A model generated the notes under the pieces. It saw only the letters and a list, made by a program, of their open reading frames with translations, did not search any database and was not told the origin of the DNA. This document shows, one piece after another, positions 51,912 to 61,750 of a stretch of DNA of 64,000 bases; within the stretch, counting starts at the first letter, position 1; each line of letters starts with the position of its first letter. This DNA is from Streptomyces sp. NRRL WC-3605 (GTDB lineage Bacteria; Actinomycetota; Actinomycetes; Streptomycetales; Streptomycetaceae). The stretch spans positions 46,407-110,406 of the forward strand of contig NZ_LLZN01000047.1 of the NCBI RefSeq assembly GCF_001509795.1. The letters are read 5' to 3'. A program made the translations under genes and the position numbers.

Positions 51912-52110
51912 GGGGTGTCGTGTCGATCAGGCCGGGCTCCCGGCGTCCGGCACCGCGCCTCGCCGCGTTGTCGTCGGTCCCCGATTCCCCCACTCTCGGC
52001 CTCGCTCGAGCGGGAGGGACCCCCATCGCATCGACTCCCTCCTCCGCCTTGCGACGCACGGCATCAGACGCCGCTCGCTGATCCGCCCTGACCGACAAGA
52101 CACCCCCTAG
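51908..52110. mobile_element. MITE-like palindromic element between urease-alpha homologue and deiminase gene
   Basis: The ends CTAGGGGGTGTCGTGTCG (51908-51925) and its complement (52093-52110) match at 17 of 18 positions and carry CTAG at both tips. Removing one TA and the interior leaves the ureC-like TAG stop, with the deiminase ATG about 8 bases further on. The core words CTCGCCGCGTTG and CGCCTTGCGA occur also in the element at 13933-14110. No coding capacity is seen. Confidence 0.7.
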
Positions 52111-52119
52111 GACGTGGTG

Positions 52120-53139
52120 ATGACCTTCCGCATGCCCCCCGAGTGGGCCCCGCACGAGCGCACCTGGATGGCCTGGCCCCGCCCCAACCCGACCTTCACC
52201 ACCGACGCCGAACTCGCCGACGCCCGCACCGCGTGGGCCGAAGTCGCCCGTGCCGTGCGCCGGTTCGAGCCGGTGACGATGGTCCACGCCGCCGGCGAGG
52301 CCGACTCGGCCCGCGAACTGCTGGGCGCAGACGTGGACCTGGCTGAGGGCGACCTCGACGACGCGTGGATGCGGGACATCGGCCCGACCTTCGTCCAGGA
52401 CGAGGACGGCCGACTGGCCGCCGTGGACTGGGTGTTCAACGGCTGGGGCGGCCAGGACTGGGCCCGCTGGGAGCACGACGCCGGGATCGCCCGGCATGTC
52501 GCCGGCCTCGCGGGCGTCCCCGTCCACTCCTCGCCGCTCGTCAACGAGGGCGGCGCGATCCACGTCGACGGCGAGGGCACCGTCCTGCTGACCGACACCG
52601 TCCAGCTCGGCGCCGGACGCAACCCCGGCTGGACCCGCGAGCAGGTCGAGGCGGAGATCCACGCCCGGCTCGGCACCACCAAGGCGGTCTGGCTCCCGCA
52701 CGGCCTGTCCGGCGACTACGGGACGTACGGCACCCAGGGCCACGTCGACATCGTCGCCGCCTTCGCCGGACCCGGCACCGTGCTCGTGCACAGCCAGCGG
52801 AACCCCGACCACCCCGACCACGCCCGCTCCCTGGAGTACCTGGAGATCCTGCGCGGCGCGACCGACGCCCGGGGGCGCCGCCTGGAGGTCGTCGAGGTGC
52901 CGGCGCCGACCGTGCTGCGGGACGAGGACGGCCACTGGGTCGACTACTCCTACATCAACCACTACGTCTGCAACGGCGGCGTCGTGCTGTGCGCCTTCGA
53001 CGACCCGCACGACGAGGTCGCGGCCGGCATCCTGCGCCGCCTGTACCCCGGGCGCGCGGTCACCCTGGTGGACGCCCGTACCATCTTCGCGGGCGGTGGA
53101 GGCATCCACTGCATCACCCAGCAGCAGCCGAAGATCTAG
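52120..53139 (+). CDS. Agmatine deiminase family protein
   Basis: A 339-residue guanidine-modifying enzyme of the PPAD/AIH fold. It opens RMPPEWAPHERTWMAWPRP and keeps the catalytic set: Asp in DAWMRDIGPTF (D86), Glu in VNEGGAIHVDGEG (E143), His and Asp in GTQGHVDIVAAF (H208, D210), and the nucleophile in GGGIHCITQQ (C331). Agmatine deiminases make N-carbamoylputrescine and ammonia. The usual DETDGHVDN segment is replaced by YGTYGTQGHVDI, so another guanidino substrate is possible. The ATG at 52120 is preferred; GTG codons at 52114 and 52117 are alternatives. It lies directly after the urease-like genes and before a TetR gene. Confidence 0.85.
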   Translation: MTFRMPPEWAPHERTWMAWPRPNPTFTTDAELADARTAWAEVARAVRRFEPVTMVHAAGEADSARELLGADVDLAEGDLDDAWMRDIGPTFVQDEDGRLAAVDWVFNGWGGQDWARWEHDAGIARHVAGLAGVPVHSSPLVNEGGAIHVDGEGTVLLTDTVQLGAGRNPGWTREQVEAEIHARLGTTKAVWLPHGLSGDYGTYGTQGHVDIVAAFAGPGTVLVHSQRNPDHPDHARSLEYLEILRGATDARGRRLEVVEVPAPTVLRDEDGHWVDYSYINHYVCNGGVVLCAFDDPHDEVAAGILRRLYPGRAVTLVDARTIFAGGGGIHCITQQQPKI

Positions 53140-53150
53140 GAGTCCGACCC

Positions 53151-53750
53151 ATGGCCGGTGCGCGCCGGAACGCCCCGCCGCGCGAGCGGGTCCTCGCCGC
53201 CGCCATGGAGATGATCGCCGAGCGCGGCCTGGAGAAGCTGACCATGGCCGCGCTGGGCCGCGAGGTCGGCATGAGCAGCGGCCACCTCCTGTACTACTTC
53301 CGCTCCAAGGACGAACTCCTGCTGCGCACCCTGGAGTGGAGCGAGGGCCGGCTCGGCACCGAACGCGGCCGGCTGCTCGCCCGGGACTCCTCCGCGCGGG
53401 ACCGGCTCGACGCCTTTGTCGACCTGTACGTGCCCGACGGCCAGGGCGACCCGCACTGGACCCTGTGGCTGGAGGTCTGGAACCGTTCGCAGAACGCCGA
53501 CGACGACGCCCGGGACCGGCAGGCCGCCATCGAGGGCGCCTGGCACCGGGACCTCGTGGCGCTCGTCGCCGAGGGCATCTCGCGCGGGGAGTTCCGGCCG
53601 GTCGACCCGGACCGCTTCGCCGCCCGGCTGCGGGCCCTCCTCGACGGCTTCTCCATCCATGTGGCGATCGGCCTGCGCGGCACCGACCGCGACCGGATCC
53701 TGCGCCACGTGCGGGAGTTCCTCGACGACAGCCTGCTCGCGGACACCTGA
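53151..53750 (+). CDS. TetR family regulator of the urease-like/deiminase cluster
   Basis: A 199-residue regulator. HTH at about residues 10-50: RERVLAAAMEMIAERGLEKLTMAALGREVGMSSGHLLYYFRSKDELLLRTLEW. The C-terminal part (TLWLEVWNRSQNADDDARDRQAAIEGAWHRDLVALVAEGISRGEFRPVD) resembles BetI-like TetR_C_6 domains. AGGAG precedes the ATG, 11 bases after the deiminase stop, so it is the last gene of the operon. The paired TTAGAGTG palindromes at 49395-49481 are a natural candidate target. Confidence 0.88.
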   Translation: MAGARRNAPPRERVLAAAMEMIAERGLEKLTMAALGREVGMSSGHLLYYFRSKDELLLRTLEWSEGRLGTERGRLLARDSSARDRLDAFVDLYVPDGQGDPHWTLWLEVWNRSQNADDDARDRQAAIEGAWHRDLVALVAEGISRGEFRPVDPDRFAARLRALLDGFSIHVAIGLRGTDRDRILRHVREFLDDSLLADT

Positions 53751-53859
53751 GACGGCGTCCCGGCCGCACGCGAGATGATCAGCACAGTGTTCGCATCCTG
53801 AGACGGACGGTGAGCACGGGGTGCGGGTGTGCCAGACTGCCCCCGTGCTCTCGTTCGCC

Positions 53860-53895
53860 ATGATTATTGGCAGCAGGCGCGCCGGTCCGCAGTGA
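53860..53895 (+). CDS. cimA leader peptide (MIIGSRRAGPQ)
   Basis: An 11-codon frame with two consecutive isoleucine codons ATT ATT, very rare codons here, directly after its ATG. It can be extended five codons upstream to a GTG at 53845. It lies about 50 bases before a Rho-independent terminator and about 190 bases before cimA, which makes 2-ketobutyrate precursors for isoleucine. This is the arrangement expected for isoleucine-sensed attenuation. No clear ribosome binding site, so it may be translated from a leaderless message starting near the GTG. Confidence 0.75.
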   Translation: MIIGSRRAGPQ

Positions 53896-53948
53896 CCACC
53901 ACGTACGACCAGGTACGGGTGGACACCGTCGTCCTCGACCCGCGCGCA

Positions 53949-53973
53949 GACCTCTCGCACCCGCGAGGGGTTT
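53949..53973 (+). terminator. Attenuator terminator upstream of cimA
   Basis: CCTCTCGC (53949-53956) pairs with GCGAGGGG (53961-53968) at 7 of 8 positions, followed by TTTTT. It closely resembles the ilvB attenuator (same CTCG...CGAGGGG stem plus T-run). Confidence 0.8.
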
Positions 53974-54086
53974 TTCTGTTTCCCGGCCCACCCGCAGCCG
54001 GGCGGAGAGCGTGAGGGACCATAGGTGGGGGCGGTGGAGCCGGTCATTCCGGTAGACCGAGATCCAGTTACAGGAGCCTTACGACC

Positions 54087-55691
54087 ATGACGCCGACCAA
54101 CGAGCTCGACGACTCGTTCCACGTCTTCGACACCACCTTGCGCGACGGCGCCCAGCGGGAGGGCATCAACCTCACCGTCGCCGACAAGCTGGCCATCGCC
54201 CGGCACCTGGACGACTTCGGCGTGGGATTCATCGAGGGCGGCTGGCCCGGCGCCAACCCGCGCGACACCGAGTTCTTCGCCCGCGCCCAGCAGGAGATCG
54301 AGTTCCGGCACGCGCAGCTCGTCGCCTTCGGCGCCACCCGGCGCGCGGGCGGCAAGGCGTCCGAGGACCCCCAGGTCAAGGCGCTGCTGGAGTCCGGCGC
54401 CCCGGTGATCACGCTGGTCGCCAAGTCCCACGACCGGCACGTCGAGCTGGCGCTGCGCACCACCCTCGACGAGAACCTGGAGATGGTCCGCGACACCGTC
54501 TCGTACCTGGCCGGCGAGGGCCGCCGCGTCTTCGTGGACTGCGAGCACTTCTTCGACGGCTACCGCGCCAACCCCGAGTACGCGAAGTCCGTCGTACGGA
54601 CCGCCTCCGAGGCCGGCGCCGACGTCGTCATCCTCTGCGACACCAACGGCGGCATGCTCCCCGCCCAGGTCCAGGCGGTCGTCTCCACCGTCCTCGCCGA
54701 CACCGGCGCCCGGCTCGGCATCCACGCCCAGGACGACACCGGCTGCGCGGTCGCCAACACCCTCGCCGCCGTCGACGCGGGCGCCACCCACGTCCAGTGC
54801 ACGGCCAACGGCTACGGCGAGCGGGTCGGCAACGCCAACCTCTTCCCGGTCGTCGCCGCGCTGGAGCTCAAGTACGGCAAGCAGGTCCTGCCCGAGGGCC
54901 GGCTGCGCGAGATGACCCGGATCTCGCACGCCGTCGCCGAGGTCGTGAACCTCACCCCCTCCACGCACCAGCCGTACGTCGGCGTCTCCGCCTTCGCCCA
55001 CAAGGCCGGACTGCACGCCTCCGCGATCAAGGTCGACCCGGACCTGTACCAGCACATCGACCCCGAGCAGGTCGGCAACACCATGCGGATGCTCGTCTCC
55101 GACATGGCCGGCCGCGCCTCCGTGGAGCTCAAGGGCAAGGAGCTCGGCATCGACCTCGGCGGCGACCGCGAGCTGGTCGGCCGGGTCGTCGAGCGCGTCA
55201 AGGAGCGCGAGCTCAAGGGGTACACCTACGAAGCCGCCGACGCGTCCTTCGAGCTGCTGCTGCGCGCCGAGGTCGAGGGCAGGCCGCTGAAGTACTTCGA
55301 CGTCGAGTCCTGGCGCGCGATCGTCGAGGACCGCCCCGACGGCAGCCACGCCAACGAGGCCACCGTCAAGCTCTTCGCCAAGGGCGAGCGGATCGTCGCC
55401 ACCGCCGAGGGCAACGGCCCGGTCAACGCGCTCGACCGGGCGCTGCGGGTCGCGCTGGAGAAGATCTACCCGCAGCTCGCCGCCCTCGACCTCGTCGACT
55501 ACAAGGTCCGCATCCTGGAGGGCGTCCACGGCACCCAGTCCACCACCCGCGTCCTGATCTCCACGTCCGACGGGGCGGGCGAGTGGTCCACGGTCGGCGT
55601 GGCGGAGAACGTCATCGCCGCGTCCTGGCAGGCCCTGGAGGACGCCTACACCTACGGACTGCTGCGGGCCGGCGTCGCACCGGCCCAGTAG
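54087..55691 (+). CDS. cimA: Citramalate synthase
   Basis: A 534-residue HMGL-like enzyme that condenses pyruvate and acetyl-CoA to (R)-citramalate, entry to threonine-independent isoleucine synthesis. The barrel shows FHVFDTTLRDGAQREGINLTVADKLAIARHLDDFGVGFIEGGWPGANPRDTEFF, ILCDTNGGMLPAQVQ, GIHAQDDTGCAVANTLAAVDAG (metal His residues) and QCTANGYGERVGNANL. The C-terminal LeuA-type allosteric domain (residues ~395-530) has LKYFDVESWRAIVEDR and LDLVDYKVRILEGVHGTQSTTRVLI. GAGGWPGANP distinguishes CimA from LeuA. An ACAGGAG site precedes the ATG. Regulation by the upstream leader is inferred. Confidence 0.93.
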   Translation: MTPTNELDDSFHVFDTTLRDGAQREGINLTVADKLAIARHLDDFGVGFIEGGWPGANPRDTEFFARAQQEIEFRHAQLVAFGATRRAGGKASEDPQVKALLESGAPVITLVAKSHDRHVELALRTTLDENLEMVRDTVSYLAGEGRRVFVDCEHFFDGYRANPEYAKSVVRTASEAGADVVILCDTNGGMLPAQVQAVVSTVLADTGARLGIHAQDDTGCAVANTLAAVDAGATHVQCTANGYGERVGNANLFPVVAALELKYGKQVLPEGRLREMTRISHAVAEVVNLTPSTHQPYVGVSAFAHKAGLHASAIKVDPDLYQHIDPEQVGNTMRMLVSDMAGRASVELKGKELGIDLGGDRELVGRVVERVKERELKGYTYEAADASFELLLRAEVEGRPLKYFDVESWRAIVEDRPDGSHANEATVKLFAKGERIVATAEGNGPVNALDRALRVALEKIYPQLAALDLVDYKVRILEGVHGTQSTTRVLISTSDGAGEWSTVGVAENVIAASWQALEDAYTYGLLRAGVAPAQ

Positions 55692-55700
55692 ACCGCGGCA

Positions 55701-55726
55701 GGCGGTCCCGGACGCCCGGGACCGCC
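55701..55726 (+). terminator. Terminator after cimA
   Basis: GGCGGTCCCGG (55701-55711) pairs with 55716-55726. Confidence 0.75.
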
Positions 55727-55734
55727 TCATCGGG

Positions 55735-55740
55735 TAGCGT
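55735..55740 (+). promoter_or_regulatory. -10 hexamer TAGCGT, probable leaderless start
   Basis: TAGCGT lies 7 bases before the ATG at 55748, just beyond the cimA terminator. Confidence 0.45.
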
Positions 55741-55747
55741 CTAAGGC

Positions 55748-57106
55748 ATGAGGACGCCGCGCTTGAGGGGCCTCATGCGCTCGCTGCTCGTGCCGGTCGC
55801 CGCCACCGCGATGGTGCTCCTGACCGGTTCGCCCGGCGCACATGCGGCCACGGACCTTTCCACGGTGGCCGAGGCGCTCCGCGAGGATCCCGTGTACGTC
55901 GATCCCGCCGCCTCGGACCAGCTGTCGTCGGCGGACGCCCAGGCGCTGTCCGACAAGATCAGGGACGCCGGAAAACCGGTGTTCGTGGCCGTCCTGCCCG
56001 CCGACCAGCCCGAGCGGGACATCTTCCTGAACCTGCGGACGGAGACCGGCATCACCGGCCTGTACGCGATCCGCAGCGGCGACCGCTTCGGCGCGCGGGC
56101 CGACACGGCCGTCCTGCCGCCACGCGGGGTCCAGAACCTCGTCACGGCCGTCCGGGACGTCGACGACCCCAAGGCCCAGCTGAACGACTTCGTCGACGCG
56201 GCGCTGCGCAGCGCCCGGGGCACGGCCCCCGCCTCCTGGGGCGACGGCGGGGGAGGCGGCGTGGACACCACCGGCCTCGTCGTCGCCGGGGCCGTGGTCG
56301 CGGCGGGCGGCGCGGGCGCCTACGCCCTGGTCCGGCGCAACCGGCGGCGCCACGAGGAGGTGCAGCGGACGGCGCTGGAGAAGCTGCGGGTCGTCGTCGA
56401 CGAGGACATCACCGCCTACGGCGAGGAACTCGACCGTCTCGAATTCCACCCGGCCGAGCCCGGCGCCGACGACGCGATGCGCGGGGACTACGAAGGCGCC
56501 CTCGACTCCTACGAGGAGGCCAAGCGCCTGATGGACGCCGCGCGCAAGCCGGAGGACGTCAAGGCGGTCACCCAGGCCCTGGCGGACGGCCGCTTCTCCC
56601 TCGCCCTGCTGGCCGCCCGCCGGGAGGGCCGGCCGCTCCCCGAACGCCGGCCACCCTGCTTCTTCGACCCCCGCCACGGCCCGGCGGTGGCCGACGAGAC
56701 GTGGACGCCGCCCGCCGGCGCCCCGCGCGAGGTGCCGGTGTGCGCGGCGGACCGGGCCCGGCTGGCCGACGGCCGTGATCCCCAGGTCCGCGAGGTCGAC
56801 ACCGAGTACGGCCGGCGGCCGTACTGGGACGCCGGACCGGCCTACGGCCCCTGGGCGGGCGGCTACTTCGGCGGCGGCATCCTCCCCGCCCTGCTCGTCG
56901 GCACGCTCCTCGGCAGCGTGATGGCGGGCCCGGCCTACGCGGCCGACTACGGCGCCGGGTACGGCGACTTCGGGGGCTACCAGGGCGGTGACGTCTCCGG
57001 CGCGGACTTCGACTCGGGTTCCTTCGACGGCGGTTTCGGCGACGGCGGCTTCGGGGGCGGCGGGGACTTCGGCGGGGGAGGCGGCTTCGACGGCGGAGGT
57101 TTCTGA
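55748..57106 (+). CDS. Secreted/membrane TPM-domain protein with glycine-rich tail
   Basis: A 452-residue protein. A signal peptide (about residues 1-34, ending AHA) precedes a TPM/Psb32-like domain (~40-150: VYVDPAASDQLSSADAQALSDKIRDAGKPVFVAVLPADQPERDIFLNLR). A transmembrane helix follows at ~178-198, then a cytoplasmic helical region with a Cys pair (PPCFFDPRHG, VPVCAADRARLADG), a second hydrophobic stretch at ~377-402 (YFGGGILPALLVGTLLGSVMAG), and a Gly/Asp/Phe-rich tail (GGFGDGGFGGGGDFGGGGGFDGGGF). Family role unknown. Confidence 0.75.
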   Translation: MRTPRLRGLMRSLLVPVAATAMVLLTGSPGAHAATDLSTVAEALREDPVYVDPAASDQLSSADAQALSDKIRDAGKPVFVAVLPADQPERDIFLNLRTETGITGLYAIRSGDRFGARADTAVLPPRGVQNLVTAVRDVDDPKAQLNDFVDAALRSARGTAPASWGDGGGGGVDTTGLVVAGAVVAAGGAGAYALVRRNRRRHEEVQRTALEKLRVVVDEDITAYGEELDRLEFHPAEPGADDAMRGDYEGALDSYEEAKRLMDAARKPEDVKAVTQALADGRFSLALLAARREGRPLPERRPPCFFDPRHGPAVADETWTPPAGAPREVPVCAADRARLADGRDPQVREVDTEYGRRPYWDAGPAYGPWAGGYFGGGILPALLVGTLLGSVMAGPAYAADYGAGYGDFGGYQGGDVSGADFDSGSFDGGFGDGGFGGGGDFGGGGGFDGGGF

Positions 57107-57113
57107 CACGCGG

Positions 57114-57142
57114 GGGCCCGGCGTCCCCGGGACACCGGGCCC
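57114..57142. terminator. Terminator hairpin between convergent genes
   Basis: GGGCCCGG (57114-57121) pairs with CCGGGCCC (57135-57142). Confidence 0.6.
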
Positions 57143-57172
57143 TTCGAGCGGAACGGGCGCGCGGAGGGCCGG

Positions 57173-59176
<2,004 letters not shown>

Positions 59177-59280
59177 TTAACTACCTAACACCGACCACCG
59201 TAGACGCATTCCCTTCAACTTTCAACATCATCCGGGGCGTGTTCCTGGTGTCACCGCGCGTGACGTGGTAGGGCATGGAC

Positions 59281-61596
59281 ATGACCCCTTCGCGCCGAAC
59301 CCTGCTGACCGCCGCCGCCCTCGCCGCGGCCCTCGGCCGCACCGCCGCGACCCCGGCCCGCGCCGGGGCGGCCGACCCCTACGACACCCTCCGCGCCCGC
59401 TGGTCGGCCATCGCGCTCGGCACCGGCTACGACCCCGCCGCCGAGCCGTACGCCGGGCGCCTCGCCGAGACCGGCGCGCTGGCCCGGGGGTTCCAGGCGG
59501 CCATGGAACCAACGCCGGTCTCCCTGTGGCCGGGCCATCCCTTCGACCCGCCCGCCGGCATCACCCAGAGCCACAGCCGCCTGTGGACCATGGCCCAGGC
59601 CTACCTCCAGCCCGGCACCGGAGCCACCGCCGACCCCGCCCTGCTCGCCGACGTCCTGCGCGGCCTCGACCACCTCTCCGCGACCGTCTACCACCCCGGC
59701 ACCACCCCGTACGGCAACTGGTGGGAGTGGCAGATCGGCAGCCCGCGCCCGCTCATGGACATCACGGCCGCCCTGTACGACCACTTCGGGCAGGACCGGA
59801 TCGACGCCGCCTGCGCCGCCGTCGACCACTTCGTCCCCGACGCCCTGCTCACCGACTACTCCGGCACCTCCACCGGCGCCAACCGCGTCGACCTGTGCCG
59901 CTCCGTCGCCCTGCGCGGCATCCTCGGCCGCGCCCCGGACCGGATCGCGCTCGCCCGGGACGCGCTCTCCCCGGTCTTCCCGTACGTCAGCGCGGGCGAC
60001 GGCCTGCACGCCGACGGCTCCTTCGTGCAGCACACATGGGTCGCCTACTCCGGCACCTACGGCCAGGTGCTCCTCGACGGACTCGGACGCCTCTTCGCCC
60101 TGCTCGCGGGCTCCGACTGGGAGGTCACCGACCCAAACCGGCGGATCGTCCTCGACGCCGTCGAACGCGCCTTCGCCCCGCTGATCCACGACGGACTGGT
60201 CATGGACGCCGTCAACGGACGCGCCATCAGCCGCGGGTACCTCAAGAACGACGACCGGCGGGTCATGCGCGGCGACCACTACCACGGGCACGCGCTCATC
60301 GCCGCGATCGCCCTCCTCGCCGCCGGCGCGAGCGCGGCCGAACGCGACCGGTGGCACGCCCGCGTCAAGGGCTGGATCGAACGGGACACCGTCAGCCCGG
60401 TTCTGACCTCACGACAGTTCGGGGTGGCCGACCTCGCCCGTCTGCACGCCGTCGCCGGGTCACAGGTGCCCGCCGCGCCCGAGCCCGTCGGGCACCACCT
60501 CTTCGCCGCGATGGACCGAGCCGTCCACCGCCGCCCGCGCTTCGTCGCGGCCATCGCCATGGCGAGCGACCGGATCGCCCACTACGAGTGCGGCAACGGC
60601 GAGAACCCGCGCGGCTGGCACACCGGCGCCGGCATGGTCTCCTGGTGGGCCGACGGCCTCGGCGACCAGTACACCGACTGGTACTGGCCGACCGTCGACT
60701 GGTACCGCCTGCCCGGCACGACCGTCTCCACCCGCCGCCTGCCCGACCGGGCGGGCGGCGAATGGGGCGAGGCCCGGCCCGCCGCACGCTGGGTCGGCGG
60801 CACGACCGACGGCGTGTACGCGGCGATCGGCCAGCAGCTGGAGGGCCTGGGCTCCACGCTCCGCGCCCACAAGGCGTGGTTCTGCCTGGCGGACGCCGTG
60901 GTCTGCCTCGGCGCCGGGATCAGCTGCGCGGACGGCGTTCCCGTGGAGACCGTCGTCGACAACCGGAACCTGGGGGAGAACGGCACCCAGGCCCTCGTGC
61001 GCGGCCCCGGCTGGGCCCATCTGGAGGGCCACGGCGGCTGGATCGTCCCGTACGGCCGGCTGCGCACCCTGCGCGAGGACCGCACCGGAGCGTGGGCCGA
61101 CATCAACACCACCAGCACCACCGAGCGCCGCACCCGCCGCTGGCAGACCCTCTGGCTGGACCACGGCACCGACCCGCGCGACGCGACCTACCAGTACGTG
61201 CTCATGCCGGGCGCGAGCCGCCGGGAGGTCGCCGCGCGGGCGGCCGCCCGCGGCTGGCTGACGGTCCTCGCCAACGACCCGGCCCGCCAGGCCGTCCACG
61301 TCCCCTCCCTCGGCGTGACGGCGGCCCTGTTCCGGCAGCCCGGCACCGCGGGCCCCCTCACGGCCGGTGCCGGAGCGAGCGTGCTGCTCCGGCGCCGGGG
61401 CCGGACCGCTACCCTCTGTGTGAGCGAGCCGCCCCGTACGGGCGAGCCCCTGGAGATCGTCCTCGACCACCCCGTACGGCACGTGTCCCGCGCCGACGAG
61501 ACGGTCGAGATCCTCGCCACCGGACCCCGGCTCAGGCTCCGCGTCACTCCGGGGACGGTATGCCGGACCCACCGATGTGAGGTGGTTCTCGCCTGA
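59281..61596 (+). CDS. Secreted polysaccharide lyase family 8 (hyaluronate/chondroitin/xanthan lyase-like)
   Basis: A 771-residue exported enzyme. A Tat-type signal (SRRTLLTAAALAAALGRTAATPARA) is followed by the alpha/alpha-toroid catalytic domain: YGNWWEWQIGSPRPLMD (Asn/Trp site), GDGLHADGSFVQHTWVAYSGTYGQVLLDGL (catalytic His and Tyr), and ANRVDLCRSVALRGI. The beta-sandwich domains follow, with AHYECGNGENPRGWHTGAGMVSWWADGLG and the C-terminal domain. Such lyases cut acidic polysaccharides by beta-elimination. The ATG at 59281 is preceded by a TAGGGC hexamer 6 bases upstream; an ATG at 59275 is an alternative. Confidence 0.9.
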   Translation: MTPSRRTLLTAAALAAALGRTAATPARAGAADPYDTLRARWSAIALGTGYDPAAEPYAGRLAETGALARGFQAAMEPTPVSLWPGHPFDPPAGITQSHSRLWTMAQAYLQPGTGATADPALLADVLRGLDHLSATVYHPGTTPYGNWWEWQIGSPRPLMDITAALYDHFGQDRIDAACAAVDHFVPDALLTDYSGTSTGANRVDLCRSVALRGILGRAPDRIALARDALSPVFPYVSAGDGLHADGSFVQHTWVAYSGTYGQVLLDGLGRLFALLAGSDWEVTDPNRRIVLDAVERAFAPLIHDGLVMDAVNGRAISRGYLKNDDRRVMRGDHYHGHALIAAIALLAAGASAAERDRWHARVKGWIERDTVSPVLTSRQFGVADLARLHAVAGSQVPAAPEPVGHHLFAAMDRAVHRRPRFVAAIAMASDRIAHYECGNGENPRGWHTGAGMVSWWADGLGDQYTDWYWPTVDWYRLPGTTVSTRRLPDRAGGEWGEARPAARWVGGTTDGVYAAIGQQLEGLGSTLRAHKAWFCLADAVVCLGAGISCADGVPVETVVDNRNLGENGTQALVRGPGWAHLEGHGGWIVPYGRLRTLREDRTGAWADINTTSTTERRTRRWQTLWLDHGTDPRDATYQYVLMPGASRREVAARAAARGWLTVLANDPARQAVHVPSLGVTAALFRQPGTAGPLTAGAGASVLLRRRGRTATLCVSEPPRTGEPLEIVLDHPVRHVSRADETVEILATGPRLRLRVTPGTVCRTHRCEVVLA

Positions 61597-61738
61597 CGGC
61601 TTTGTGCGACCCCCACAACGCACACGCCCTCTGAGCAGTCGGAATGGCTGCATGTCGCTGTGGTTCTGTTCAGTGCTACCAGGAAAACGCTCCGGAGACT
61701 GTGAGGAGTCGACGGCTCGCATTGCGCCGGGTCCTTCG

Positions 61739-61744
61739 TAAGGT
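61739..61744 (+). promoter_or_regulatory. -10 hexamer TAAGGT of pccB, leaderless start
   Basis: TAAGGT ends 6 bases before the ATG at 61751. Confidence 0.5.
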
Positions 61745-61750
61745 CACTAC

